The position numbers and the translations under genes are program-made. This document shows, one piece after another, positions 44,643-53,259 of a DNA stretch of 64,000 nucleotides. Source of the DNA: Lancefieldella parvula DSM 20469 (GTDB lineage: Bacteria > Actinomycetota > Coriobacteriia > Coriobacteriales > Atopobiaceae); NCBI RefSeq assembly GCF_000024225.1, contig NC_013203.1:1054001-1118000 (forward strand), in the 5' to 3' direction. Each line of letters opens with the position of its first letter. Positions within the stretch are counted from its first letter, which is position 1. The notes beneath the pieces were generated by a model that saw only the letters and a list, made by a program, of their open reading frames with translations, had not been told where the DNA came from and ran no database searches.

Positions 44643-44909
44643 TTAGAGTGGAGAAACCATGATGTGCGACGACATTTGACGGTTAAGTCCAAGTCGTGCA
44701 CCCTTCACGCTAACAATAACATCACCGTTGACACGTGAAATAACCTTTACCTCTGCACCCTCAACAAAACCAAGCGTAAAGAGATGCTGACGAAGATCAG
44801 AAGCACCCTTAACCGTTACGATTAACGCAGTCTCTCCCTCGCCAAGCATGGCAAGAGGAAGAACTGGACCAGAATTGGCAGGACCCTGTGAGGTCTTTTC
44901 TGTATCCAT
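44643..44909 (-). CDS. Second FeoA-domain protein
   Basis: An 88-residue paralogue of FeoA with a Pro-rich N-terminal tail of about 18 residues. The core LGEGETALIVTVKGASDLRQHLFTLGFVEGAEVKVISRVNGDVIVSVKGARLGLNRQM is clearly FeoA-like. Tandem FeoA genes before feoB are common in Gram-positives. The ATG has GGGGGA three bases upstream, which is close. First gene of the feo operon, behind a region of metalloregulator-like repeats. Confidence 0.88.
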   Translation of the reverse strand: MDTEKTSQGPANSGPVLPLAMLGEGETALIVTVKGASDLRQHLFTLGFVEGAEVKVISRVNGDVIVSVKGARLGLNRQMSSHIMVSPL

Positions 44910-45025
44910 GCATCCCCCAAAATAACCGTAGGCAAACTAAGTTTGTTTATTCAAACTTTTACTTCATTAGTATCAACTAAAAGTTAAGGTAATTCAACTT
45001 TCATTTAATAATTTAGCTAAAAAAT
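44910..45025 (-). promoter_or_regulatory. feo operon control region with operator-like repeats
   Basis: There are two inverted repeats: CAAACTAAGTTTG (44933-44945, perfect around a central A) and TCAACTAAAAGTTAA (44973-44987, five of six pairs). Both share AACT/AGTT half-sites with the palindrome of element 1 (TAACTT-N3-AAGTTA). An iron-sensing repressor of Fur or DtxR type is the natural guess. No clear promoter hexamers were identified. Confidence 0.45.
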
Positions 45026-45063
45026 AAGGCGAGAAATTCTGTCTACCAGTGATTTCTCGCCTT
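45026..45063 (-). terminator. ppc terminator built from an inverted GGCGAGAA pair
   Basis: Perfect 12-base arms, AAGGCGAGAAAT (45026-45037) and ATTTCTCGCCTT (45052-45063), enclose a 14-base loop and are followed on the minus strand by TTATTTTTT. Each arm contains the octamer GGCGAGAA, as in the terminator at 22746-22779. Confidence 0.85.
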
Positions 45064-45150
45064 TTAAATATTGCAATTTTATTTCAGGTGACATTCTTCT
45101 TACGTAAAAATGAACAATTATTTGCTCAAAATACGATAAGTAGTGTTATA

Positions 45151-48018
45151 TCAGCCCGTATTCTGCAGACCCGCAGCAACACCAGACACAGTGCACAAAA
45201 TCAGATACGTGATATTTGCACGCTCCTCTGGAGTAAGCATGTCGTCCCTTGTACGAAGCTCAGAAAGGGCATGTACCTGCGTAACCGAGAGAATGTTAAC
45301 AAATGGTAGACGCAGACGAATAACAGGTCCTAGCACGCGACGGTTCTCCAGAGGCCACTTGTTACCGGTAATAGCAAGGACCCACTTACGTGTCAACGAC
45401 ATCTCAGAAAGAACCATCTCTGAAAGCTCAGGGCGATCTCCCAAAGCCAGGTAAAGTCTTGCGATACGAGCATCAACCTTCGAGATTGACATCTCGATGT
45501 TGTCAATAAACGTAGTGAACAGCGGCCACTCCTTGTATGCCTCACGAAGACGCTCAATATCTCCCACAGCCTCACATGCACTACCCAATCCGTACCAAGC
45601 AGCTAGGTTGATACGAGCCTGTGACCACGAGAAAATCCATGGGATTGCGCGTAAATCATCAAGAGACTTTGCACCAAGACCACGTTTTGCAGGTCTTGAA
45701 CCAATAGGGAGAAGACCAATCTCAGTCAGAGGGGTAACAACCGAGAACCACTCGGCAAAACCATCAGAGTGAATGAGTTCTAAGAAGCGCTGTTTGGAAG
45801 CCTTATCAAGCTCAGAAGCTAATGAAGCAAACTTCACATCTGCATGAGTATTCTTCTGCTCAAGAGAAGGTGCCATCTGAAGCAGCGTTGCTCCTGCAAC
45901 AGACTCTACGTGACGGCGAGCAAGCGTTGGGTCTCCATAACGAGCAAAGATAACCTCTCCTTGCTCGGTAAGTTTAAAGCGGCCGTTAACAGATCCCTTA
46001 GGCTGAGACAAAACAGCGCGGTTTGCAGGACCACCGCCACGACCAACAGCACCACCGCGGCCGTGCATCAGGATAAGATCAATGGAGTTCTTCTCTGCCC
46101 ACTCCGCCAAAGCGGCTTGAGTTTTATGCAGTACCAGTGTTGCAGTAGTTGGACCTTCATCCTTTGAAGAATCTGAGTAGCCTAGCATAACCTCAAGCTT
46201 GCGGTCTGTCTGAGTAAGACGCTCCTGTACCTCAGGAATCTGAATTACCTGATCAAGTGTGGTAACAGCGTTCTCAAGATCTTCAATCTGTTCAAACAAC
46301 GGAATAACGTCTAGTACGGGAACATCTTCTTCATTTGCAAACGCAAGGCGTGCCAGTTTGTAAACATTCTCAACATCCTGAGCAGACTGTGTAAACGAAA
46401 TAATATAACGACGAGCAGCGTTAATACCGTTCTTCTTTTGGATTGAGCCAATAGATCGGAAGGTATCAAGCACCTCCTGCGTCATAGCATCAAGCTTTGC
46501 GGGTTTCTCGGCAGTTGATGGATGTGCCTCAAGATCAGCAAGTGCACGTTTGTGTACCAAAGAGTGCTGACGGAACTCCATCTCTACCAAGTGAAAACCA
46601 AAGGTCTGAGCCTGCCAGATAAGCCTCTGAATAGGACCGTAGGCAATACGACGAGCTCCTGCCTGAACAAGCGAATCCTGAATAACACGCAGGTCAGCAA
46701 TAAACTCTTCGGCGTTTTGATACATAAGGTCAGCATTGCGTTCAATGGTGGCGCTGAGTCGACCAGAAATTACGCGCATAGCCGCACGATGCAACTCAGA
46801 CCCAGCCTTATCAACAGCGCGAGACGTCAGAGCCTGGCTCATCTCTACCTGCTGCGCCCAAAGATTAGCAAGTGCGGGTGAAGCTGGGGTTGAAATACCA
46901 TCAAGCGTCAGACCTCGACTGACCTCCTTAGTAGCTTCAGCCAGTGCTTGTAGTACGTGTACACGGTACTTCTCGGCAACTTGGCGAGAAACTAAAGCAG
47001 TGACGTTAGGGTTACCATCGCGATCGGAGCCAATCCAGCTGCCTGGGCGAAAGAACGGCGGACAGACAGGTGGTACACAACCAGCGTTTTCTCCCAGCGC
47101 CCAGTTATCAAAGCGACGATACACCGAAGGAACCATCTCAAAGAGAGTAGTGTCAAAGATATTAAGGACGGTATCTGCTTCCTCCAAAGGAGTTGGCTTT
47201 TTATGACCGATAGGAGATGTACGGAACAGGCCGTCAATTTCCTGCAGCATGCGACGCTCATTTTCCACACGAGCAGGACCGCCAAGTCTTTGGCGTTCAT
47301 CAAGAAGCTCTGAAATAATGCGGATTCGACGTTCAACATTTTTACGGCGAGCCTCAGTTGGATGAGCAGTAAAAACAGGATGGAACTCAAGACGATTAAG
47401 ACGTGCCTTTGCCTCTTCTTCACCACACTCGTCAATGAGCTGCCTATATGCAACAGTTATCTCGTTGATTGGATCTTCTGCAGAAGATGAATCAACAGAA
47501 GCCTCACGAGAACGCAAGCTGGTAACGCGATAATTTTCTTCACAGAGATTTGCCAAGTGGAAAAAAGTTACAAACGCACGCATAAGAAGCACGGAGTCTT
47601 CCATGCTCAAGCTATCGATGGTAGAGGCAAAACGAAGGAAAGCGTTAAGCGATTCCTTCTCTGAATCTACCTTGAGCACAGCATTAATTGCCTCAAGTAA
47701 CAAGGGCGCACGAGTTGTAGACAAATCATCTGGTCCAGCCTTAATTGCCTCAACCAGCAACGTATCAAAACTAGTAAGAAGATCTGGATTGTACTCAGCA
47801 AGCACTTTTCTTACCAAGCGTAAAAAGAAGGTAAGGTTATCACGCAGTGGAGCTGGTGCTTTAAGCGCCTGAATAAGGGTGCGAGCAGCAGCAATCTCAT
47901 TTCCACGTCGCTCAAGAAGCGACTGAGCTACCTCAGAAGTTGCTACACTATCGATGGGTTTCTCGTCAAAAGAAGCATTGCTGGACTCTAGATTTGAATC
48001 TTGAGAACTGCCTGCCAT
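45151..48018 (-). CDS. ppc: Phosphoenolpyruvate carboxylase
   Basis: A 955-residue enzyme that carboxylates PEP to oxaloacetate, replenishing C4 acids. Catalytic motifs are FTAHPTEARRK (catalytic His), GSDRDGNPNV, GYSDSSKDEGP and the mobile-loop region HGRGGAVGRGGGP. An in-frame extension exists upstream, but the ATG at 48018 is preferred: AAAGG lies six bases upstream of it, whereas the ATG at 48024 abuts that site. The N-terminus has about 35 extra Ser-rich residues. Length is otherwise normal. Confidence 0.95.
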   Translation of the reverse strand: MAGSSQDSNLESSNASFDEKPIDSVATSEVAQSLLERRGNEIAAARTLIQALKAPAPLRDNLTFFLRLVRKVLAEYNPDLLTSFDTLLVEAIKAGPDDLSTTRAPLLLEAINAVLKVDSEKESLNAFLRFASTIDSLSMEDSVLLMRAFVTFFHLANLCEENYRVTSLRSREASVDSSSAEDPINEITVAYRQLIDECGEEEAKARLNRLEFHPVFTAHPTEARRKNVERRIRIISELLDERQRLGGPARVENERRMLQEIDGLFRTSPIGHKKPTPLEEADTVLNIFDTTLFEMVPSVYRRFDNWALGENAGCVPPVCPPFFRPGSWIGSDRDGNPNVTALVSRQVAEKYRVHVLQALAEATKEVSRGLTLDGISTPASPALANLWAQQVEMSQALTSRAVDKAGSELHRAAMRVISGRLSATIERNADLMYQNAEEFIADLRVIQDSLVQAGARRIAYGPIQRLIWQAQTFGFHLVEMEFRQHSLVHKRALADLEAHPSTAEKPAKLDAMTQEVLDTFRSIGSIQKKNGINAARRYIISFTQSAQDVENVYKLARLAFANEEDVPVLDVIPLFEQIEDLENAVTTLDQVIQIPEVQERLTQTDRKLEVMLGYSDSSKDEGPTTATLVLHKTQAALAEWAEKNSIDLILMHGRGGAVGRGGGPANRAVLSQPKGSVNGRFKLTEQGEVIFARYGDPTLARRHVESVAGATLLQMAPSLEQKNTHADVKFASLASELDKASKQRFLELIHSDGFAEWFSVVTPLTEIGLLPIGSRPAKRGLGAKSLDDLRAIPWIFSWSQARINLAAWYGLGSACEAVGDIERLREAYKEWPLFTTFIDNIEMSISKVDARIARLYLALGDRPELSEMVLSEMSLTRKWVLAITGNKWPLENRRVLGPVIRLRLPFVNILSVTQVHALSELRTRDDMLTPEERANITYLILCTVSGVAAGLQNTG

Positions 48019-48199
48019 GCTCATCCTTTCGTCACACAACTCAGAATACGTACTATCTACCATACCCATTTGTAACAATCTACGCACGATTGTTTGTCAA
48101 TCTGTTACCTAATGTACATGGTGCACTACAATCGATACAACAAACAAAAATTGATATGTCAAAGTTCCTGACCACGCTAAAGAAGATTTTAGGTTTTAC

Positions 48200-49633
48200 A
48201 TGCTCAATCCATTTAAGAAAAGTCGTACTGCGTACAACAATTCTTCCGTACATAAACAGGTAGAGCGACTACGCACTCCTCGCTATGAGCTTGATGACTC
48301 TAGTGCAAACGAGAGTCAGCCTGGCATCGTGGTTACTTGGTGGACCAGACTTCTTTCTGCAGTGGTTTCTGGTGATATTGCCAATCAAGATGAACAATAC
48401 TTAGCGCATCAAACATCACAGGACTATCTCTTTAACGCACTTGGACAAGGGGCCTGGGGTGCACTTTTCCCGCTTCTAACCGTTGTCTGTTCCCAACTTG
48501 TTGGCATTGAGCAAGCAGGTCTTTTCTCCATGGCGTTTGTTGTGGCAACGCTTTTATTATTTGTTGCCCAATACGGTGTTCGTACCTATCAGATTTCCGA
48601 CTTAACCGAACAACGTAGTTTTTCTGATTACCAGATTCAACGTGCAGCTACCGTCATTGTCATGGTGATAGCTGGCCTTATTTGGTGCTTCTTTAAAGGC
48701 TACACCGAGCCCATGTTTTCTATCTGCACAGGAGCTTTGCTCTTTAGAGCAGTCGACGGCATGGCAGATGTCTACGAAGGCCGCCTACAGCAAAAAGACA
48801 AGCTTTACCTAGCTGGATTAAGCCAGGCTCTTAGGTGCAGCACCAGTTTTGTTCTCTTTACAGTTGTACTTTTTGTAACCAGAAATCTTGTCTGGGCAAG
48901 TTGGGGCATGGGTATTTGTGCACTTATTACCCTAATATTTGTTTCTGCTCCCCTTGCTATTCTTGAGACTGATAAAAGCGCCCGATTCAAAATTGCCAAC
49001 ATCAAAGATATCTTTGCACAATGCTGGCCTCTCTTTTTAGCACTTTTCCTCTACAACCTTATTGATTCATTGCCAAAGTTTGCCATGGAAGGCACGCTTT
49101 CTTATAGCAATCAGCTGTACTTTAACGCACTCTATTTTCCAGCTCACACTATTCTGATGATCTCTACGCTCATCTATAGACCACAGCTCTTTAAGCTTGC
49201 CAACTTACTAGAAACCTCTATTCATAATCCCGCTAACAAAAAACGCTTTGGTGTAATGGTACTTGCACTGTTTGGAGCTATTACTGTAGTAACCGCAGGC
49301 ACTGCTGCATTTGTCGAGTTCATTGGCATTCCTCTTAATAGTTTCTTGTACGGCGTTGATTTTGAACAATATCGAGGACTTGCACGCATCATGGTAGCTA
49401 CTGGCGGTCTCTGTGCAGCAATTGACTTTTTATACCAACTCATTACCATCATACGCGCTCAAAAAGTTATTACTCGCGCCTACCTGATTTCATTTGTCGT
49501 CTCTATCCCCATTATCTGGATGATGGTCAGCTTTACCGGTCTTAACGGTGCGGTTATTGGCAGCTTCTCTTCTATTCTCGTCCTCTTCTTGCTACTTATC
49601 AGCGAATATGCCGTTGTACGTCTGAAAGGCTAA
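48200..49633 (+). CDS. Polysaccharide/oligosaccharide flippase-like membrane protein (MOP superfamily)
   Basis: A 477-residue membrane protein with about 12 hydrophobic helices after a polar N-terminus of about 60 residues. The layout resembles the PST/Wzx branch of the MOP superfamily, which moves lipid-linked sugars outward, with GYTEPMFSICTGALLFRAVDGMADVYEGRLQQKDKLYLAGLSQALRC in the centre. No glycosyltransferase genes are adjacent, so the substrate is unknown. The ribosome site is weak (TTTTAGG). It diverges from ppc and ends in its own terminator. Confidence 0.75.
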   Translation: MLNPFKKSRTAYNNSSVHKQVERLRTPRYELDDSSANESQPGIVVTWWTRLLSAVVSGDIANQDEQYLAHQTSQDYLFNALGQGAWGALFPLLTVVCSQLVGIEQAGLFSMAFVVATLLLFVAQYGVRTYQISDLTEQRSFSDYQIQRAATVIVMVIAGLIWCFFKGYTEPMFSICTGALLFRAVDGMADVYEGRLQQKDKLYLAGLSQALRCSTSFVLFTVVLFVTRNLVWASWGMGICALITLIFVSAPLAILETDKSARFKIANIKDIFAQCWPLFLALFLYNLIDSLPKFAMEGTLSYSNQLYFNALYFPAHTILMISTLIYRPQLFKLANLLETSIHNPANKKRFGVMVLALFGAITVVTAGTAAFVEFIGIPLNSFLYGVDFEQYRGLARIMVATGGLCAAIDFLYQLITIIRAQKVITRAYLISFVVSIPIIWMMVSFTGLNGAVIGSFSSILVLFLLLISEYAVVRLKG

Positions 49634-49660
49634 CAAGACAATCAAAGTTCAAACGAAAAC

Positions 49661-49695
49661 CCCTCTGCTCCATATACTGGAACAGAGGGATTTTT
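49661..49695 (+). terminator. Intrinsic terminator of the flippase gene
   Basis: CCCTCTG (49661-49667) pairs with CAGAGGG (49683-49689), with an inner TCCA/TGGA extension, and TTTTT follows. Confidence 0.85.
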
Positions 49696-49746
49696 ATTGC
49701 ATATAATGAGAAACCCGTTTAATTGATGCTCTTCCCGACAATGAAC

Positions 49747-50064
49747 TTAAAAGGAGCAAGCACCACCAATAGTACAAGCAGCTGCCGCGGAGCCGTCATC
49801 TGAATCATTGTTTGAACCAGAAACATGGAAGACCTCGGAGAGATAGTTAATGATGTCGCCAGACTCATACATTGCCTTGCCGTCAATGAACAGACATGGG
49901 ACCTGGCGCTTACCGCCAACCTCAATAAGGCGCTCACGAGCTGCATCATCAGCAACAATATCATGCATAGGAAGCTCGATGTTGTTCTGCTCCATGAAGG
50001 ACATAACTTTGTGGCAGTATGGACAAGTTGGCTTATAGAAAAGTTCAAGGTTCTGAGTAGCCAT
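49747..50064 (-). CDS. Glutaredoxin-like protein with cysteine tail
   Basis: A 105-residue thioredoxin-fold protein. The CPYC redox pair (about residues 14-17) in LFYKPTCPYCHKVMSFM and the cis-Pro segment KRQVPCLFIDGKAMYESGDIINYL fit glutaredoxins or the N-terminal GST-like fold. The last 20 residues are low-complexity and end ACTIGGACSF, adding two cysteines not usual in glutaredoxins. AAAGGAG precedes the ATG. It is monocistronic. Whether it uses glutathione or another thiol is unknown. Confidence 0.85.
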   Translation of the reverse strand: MATQNLELFYKPTCPYCHKVMSFMEQNNIELPMHDIVADDAARERLIEVGGKRQVPCLFIDGKAMYESGDIINYLSEVFHVSGSNNDSDDGSAAAACTIGGACSF

Positions 50065-50192
50065 AAAAACTCCTTTTGTTAGTAATTACTACTGTTTTGT
50101 CTATACCCACCACAGTGCAGTTGTTTCACATGGATTTACACGGGGTCTGCTTAGTCAGAAAAAATCCCAAACAAGTCCGCCTATAGTGACAA

Positions 50193-50217
50193 AAATAGCC
50201 GCACAAGGCGGCTATTT
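50193..50217 (-). terminator. Terminator of tRNA-Thr
   Basis: AAATAGCCGC (50193-50202) and GCGGCTATTT (50208-50217) form a 10-bp stem with a five-base loop, and TTTTTG follows on the minus strand. Confidence 0.85.
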
Positions 50218-50229
50218 AATAGTTAATGG

Positions 50230-50302
50230 TGCCAGCAACCAGGATCGAACTGATGACCCCCGCTTTACGAGAGCGGTGCTCTACCAACTGAGCTATGCTG
50301 GC
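50230..50302 (-). tRNA. tRNA-Thr (anticodon CGU)
   Basis: A complete cloverleaf: acceptor arms GCCAGCA/TGCTGGC, D arm GCTC..GAGC, anticodon stem CCGCT/AGCGG with loop CTCGTAA (anticodon CGT, reading ACG), and T arm with GTTCGATCC. A CCA end is encoded just outside (50229-50227). It is transcribed alone and closed by the terminator at 50193-50217. Confidence 0.97.
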
Positions 50303-50357
50303 ATAAAAACGCGTTAACAACTATACGGGGAAGCCCTGTATTATTCAAGCAGAAATA

Positions 50358-51548
50358 CTAAAGAAGCCCGAGAACACCACGAACAAGACGTTCAAGATCA
50401 TCTGCATACTTCTCGGATGCCTCTTGAACACTCTTATGCGTTGTTCCGTGAGCGCCGGCTGGATTTGCTGCAAGCGTCAAAGCCAATACATTCATATCAA
50501 GTGCTCGAGCCATAATGACCTCAAGAGCTGTAGAAACACCAACGTATGAGACACCAAAACTGCGGAGCATAGCAACCTCTGCAGGAGTCTCAAAGTTTGG
50601 ACCCAAAAGACCGGCAAAAACACCTTCATTAAGCTCAATTTTGAGGTCGTCTGCTACCCCACGTGCAAGCGTTCTAAGATAAGGTGAGAAAGCATCATTC
50701 ATATCTACAAATGGAGTCTCAACATCGCGAAGACCTGCCCACTCTGCAAGTGGATTAGTTCCAGTAAGGTTAATCTGGTCAGTAATGACACCAAGGCCAG
50801 TCTTTGCATTACCAGAAACAGCACCCGTTGCACCTGCAAAAATAATATCTCTGCAGCCTAGATGATGTGCATGCTGAACAAGAGAGGTTACCTCAGCTGC
50901 AGAATAGCCTTGATAAAGGTGAACGCGACCAGGATAAACAACTACAGGCACACCGTCGATAGTGCCAATGGTTGCCTCAAAGGTGTGTCCTGTCATAGGA
51001 GAAGCGTTAACAGGAAAACCAGGAATATCACGATAATCAATGCGACGAACTGGCTTTACTAAACCAGCAAGATGACCAAGTCCAGTTCCTAAAATGAGAG
51101 CAACAGGATGCTCGACAGATGGGCTTACATTCTCAATGGTTTTCTCGGTAACCACACAAATCCCCTCCTCTAAGAGGTGACGAGCAAGTATTCCCTCGCC
51201 AGAAACAAGCTTTCCTGAGTACGTACCATCATAAATCTCATGTACGCCGCAAGACGGACTTTTTGCCTTCAAAACGGCGAGCGTAATGTCAGAAGGCTTA
51301 ACGGCACTAAGCACAATCTTAGCTCCACGCTCAAAATCGTCTGTAACATCTGAGCCATCCTTGAGCCAAACGCGTCCTTCTCGCTGCTCTGCGGGCGGAC
51401 GAGGCACAGGAAGACCTGCGGAAATCTCGGGGCAAATCTTTGTAACGTTTACTTTTTGAGCAAGTTTTTGTACTGCAGAAACAGACTTGGCCCCTCCGTC
51501 ATATCTGACGGGGAGGCCAAGTAAACAAGCGCTAATAGCAACTTTCAT
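50358..51548 (-). CDS. DUF523 (TudS-like) domain fused to purine nucleoside phosphorylase
   Basis: A 396-residue two-domain protein. Residues 1 to about 140 are a DUF523/TudS domain, a 4Fe-4S family that includes thiouracil desulfurase. The three invariant cysteines are visible in SACLLG, ICPEIS and SPSCG, although the CRYDG cysteine often seen is LPVRYDG here. Residues about 147-396 are a trimeric-type purine nucleoside phosphorylase: ILGTGLGHLA phosphate loop, MTGHTFEATIG, GRVHLYQGYS (Gln where Glu is usual), GLLGPNFETPAEVAMLRSFG, and the base-site Asn in LAANPAGA. The combination suggests salvage of sulfur-modified nucleosides. The phosphorylase half is certain; the role of the fusion is inferred. 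Confidence 0.9.
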   Translation of the reverse strand: MKVAISACLLGLPVRYDGGAKSVSAVQKLAQKVNVTKICPEISAGLPVPRPPAEQREGRVWLKDGSDVTDDFERGAKIVLSAVKPSDITLAVLKAKSPSCGVHEIYDGTYSGKLVSGEGILARHLLEEGICVVTEKTIENVSPSVEHPVALILGTGLGHLAGLVKPVRRIDYRDIPGFPVNASPMTGHTFEATIGTIDGVPVVVYPGRVHLYQGYSAAEVTSLVQHAHHLGCRDIIFAGATGAVSGNAKTGLGVITDQINLTGTNPLAEWAGLRDVETPFVDMNDAFSPYLRTLARGVADDLKIELNEGVFAGLLGPNFETPAEVAMLRSFGVSYVGVSTALEVIMARALDMNVLALTLAANPAGAHGTTHKSVQEASEKYADDLERLVRGVLGLL

Positions 51549-51561
51549 TAAATTTCAAATC

Positions 51562-52410
51562 CTAAAGAGCAAGAGAGTAAACAGTAACGGATACTTTACC
51601 AAGGATCTCGTTAATCTTCTGTGACCACTCCTGAGAAGCCTTACTTGCAACAGCAGAGTACTTGCTCATTGCAACTTTATAAGCAGTCTGAGCGGCTGCG
51701 TAAGAAGCAGAGTCATTGGAGATTGTATAAGCAGAAAGCTGCTTATAGTAATCACCATCCTGGGAAGCCCAAGTGTTGTTCTTAGCATCCCACTCATCAC
51801 CAGCAAGACCAATAATGTACTGAGCGTACTCCTGGCTTGTGGTTTCAGAGTTGCCGTCCTCAGGTGCAGTTGGTGCCTTTGGAGCATCTGGAAGAGTTGT
51901 GGTTAGAACACTGTCACGATACTTCTTCATGATGACAGCATCATTGATAAGCTTCTTTGCAACGTCCTCAGAGAGCTTGTATGCAGAAGCAACCTTACTT
52001 ATATCGGTTGTCTTGAAGTTATTCTGCATGTACTCATTAATCTCATCATCAGTGACGGTAATACCTTTACTCTTGGCTTCAGCAACAACAAGAGCATTAC
52101 GGATATAGCCAATGATCTTATCCGCTGGTGGAACAGCATACGTACCATCAGACTGCTTTGCTGCATCAAGACCTGAAGTAGCTTCAATAACCTCACGAGT
52201 AGTTACTTCTTTGGTCTGACCGTTATAGGTATAAGAAGCAACGGGAGTATTGAGCTCGCCCTCAGAAAGTGTGGTACGACCATTCAAAGAACCAGTAGCT
52301 CCACCGCCGCCAAGGAGAAAGCGACCAATAGCAACACCAAGGGCAAACAATACAACTGCGCCTAGTCCAATAAAAATCTTAAAGTGCTTTCTTACGTCAA
52401 TAGATGGCAT
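51562..52410 (-). CDS. Membrane-anchored SurA-N-like protein
   Basis: About 282 residues with one N-terminal transmembrane helix (KIFIGLGAVVLFALGVAIGRFLL) and a Gly-rich spacer. The extracytoplasmic part reads like the SurA N-terminal chaperone fold: RNALVVAEAKSKGITVTDDEINEYMQNNFK. No PPIase domain follows. The ATG at 52410 (MPSIDVRK) is chosen over 52425 because AAAGGCAAGGAT sits at good spacing only for the former. It may assist folding of exported proteins. It is 13 bases upstream of the TudS-PNP gene on the same strand, a link that need not be functional. Confidence 0.7.
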   Translation of the reverse strand: MPSIDVRKHFKIFIGLGAVVLFALGVAIGRFLLGGGGATGSLNGRTTLSEGELNTPVASYTYNGQTKEVTTREVIEATSGLDAAKQSDGTYAVPPADKIIGYIRNALVVAEAKSKGITVTDDEINEYMQNNFKTTDISKVASAYKLSEDVAKKLINDAVIMKKYRDSVLTTTLPDAPKAPTAPEDGNSETTSQEYAQYIIGLAGDEWDAKNNTWASQDGDYYKQLSAYTISNDSASYAAAQTAYKVAMSKYSAVASKASQEWSQKINEILGKVSVTVYSLAL

Positions 52411-52544
52411 ATCCTTGCCTTTCATCGTTTAATGAGACTATGCGTACACCAACACAAAATTTTAGTTTACCCTTATTATCAAAAAATAAACATATAACCG
52501 GTAAATTTTCCCGTTTACACACAATCATTTATAGGCAAAACAAA

Positions 52545-53231
52545 TTACTTAGTAGCTGCAACAATCTCTTCCGAATACTGCTTAATATATCCAGTGGCAT
52601 TTTCTGCGTCAAACTTCATGCGTTGAGATAGTGCCTTCTTTACGTCTTTAGAAATAGTTCCATGTGCTAAGGCGAGAAGACCCTGGAGCATGTCATGGTA
52701 CTCAGCGTCGCCATGATAGCATTGGACCGCCTCGTCTAGAAGTGCCCATGCCTCATCAGAATGCTTTGCAGAAGTTGCCCCGTACTGACAGAGAAACAAA
52801 AATGCTGCTAAACGTACAGTTGCTGAGTCATTATCAAACAGAGAAGCCTCAGCGGCATCAAATGCCTTAAAGACCTGGTCACCAAAATGCTCACTCAGAT
52901 TGGCAAGCGCATCTAGCACTTCCCAACGAGTCTGCGCTTCTGGCCTATAAAGTGCATCAATAAGAGAATCAATATGCTCTTCAAAGGCAAGAGGAGCAAC
53001 ATGAGCCAACTCTGCAAGCTCATGAGAAGCATCTTGACGAGTGCGCCTACTAGCATCAGACAAAGCGATAACCAGTGCATTCACTTTTTTCTTCTGTGCC
53101 ATAGTTGGCTTTTTAGTAACCTTCTTAGCTGGCTTCTTTTCTTCTTTTGACGCCTTTGTAGAGCCCGCTTTTGCGGTTGCCTTAGTTGAAGCCTTTTTTG
53201 GCTTCTGAGCAGTTTCTTTCTTCTCTGCCAT
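52545..53231 (-). CDS. HEAT-repeat protein with Lys/Ala-rich N-terminus
   Basis: A 228-residue soluble protein. The first 50 residues are Lys, Ala and Thr rich and likely disordered, similar to nucleic-acid-binding tails. From about 50 to 200 there are helical HEAT-like repeats (SRRTRQDASHELAELAHVAPLAFEEHIDSLIDALYRPEAQTRWEVLDALANLSEHF). Function is unknown. It follows the NYN-domain gene by 28 bases, so an RNA-related role is conceivable but unsupported. The segment encoding GLLALAH contains an octamer copy. Confidence 0.72.
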   Translation of the reverse strand: MAEKKETAQKPKKASTKATAKAGSTKASKEEKKPAKKVTKKPTMAQKKKVNALVIALSDASRRTRQDASHELAELAHVAPLAFEEHIDSLIDALYRPEAQTRWEVLDALANLSEHFGDQVFKAFDAAEASLFDNDSATVRLAAFLFLCQYGATSAKHSDEAWALLDEAVQCYHGDAEYHDMLQGLLALAHGTISKDVKKALSQRMKFDAENATGYIKQYSEEIVAATK

Positions 53232-53259
53232 GAAACCTAAATCCTCTCTAAAACACCCA

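Noticed and set aside
48156-48263. A 35-codon frame overlapping the flippase start
   Set aside because: Weak ribosome site, out of frame with the flippase, and no recognisable product.
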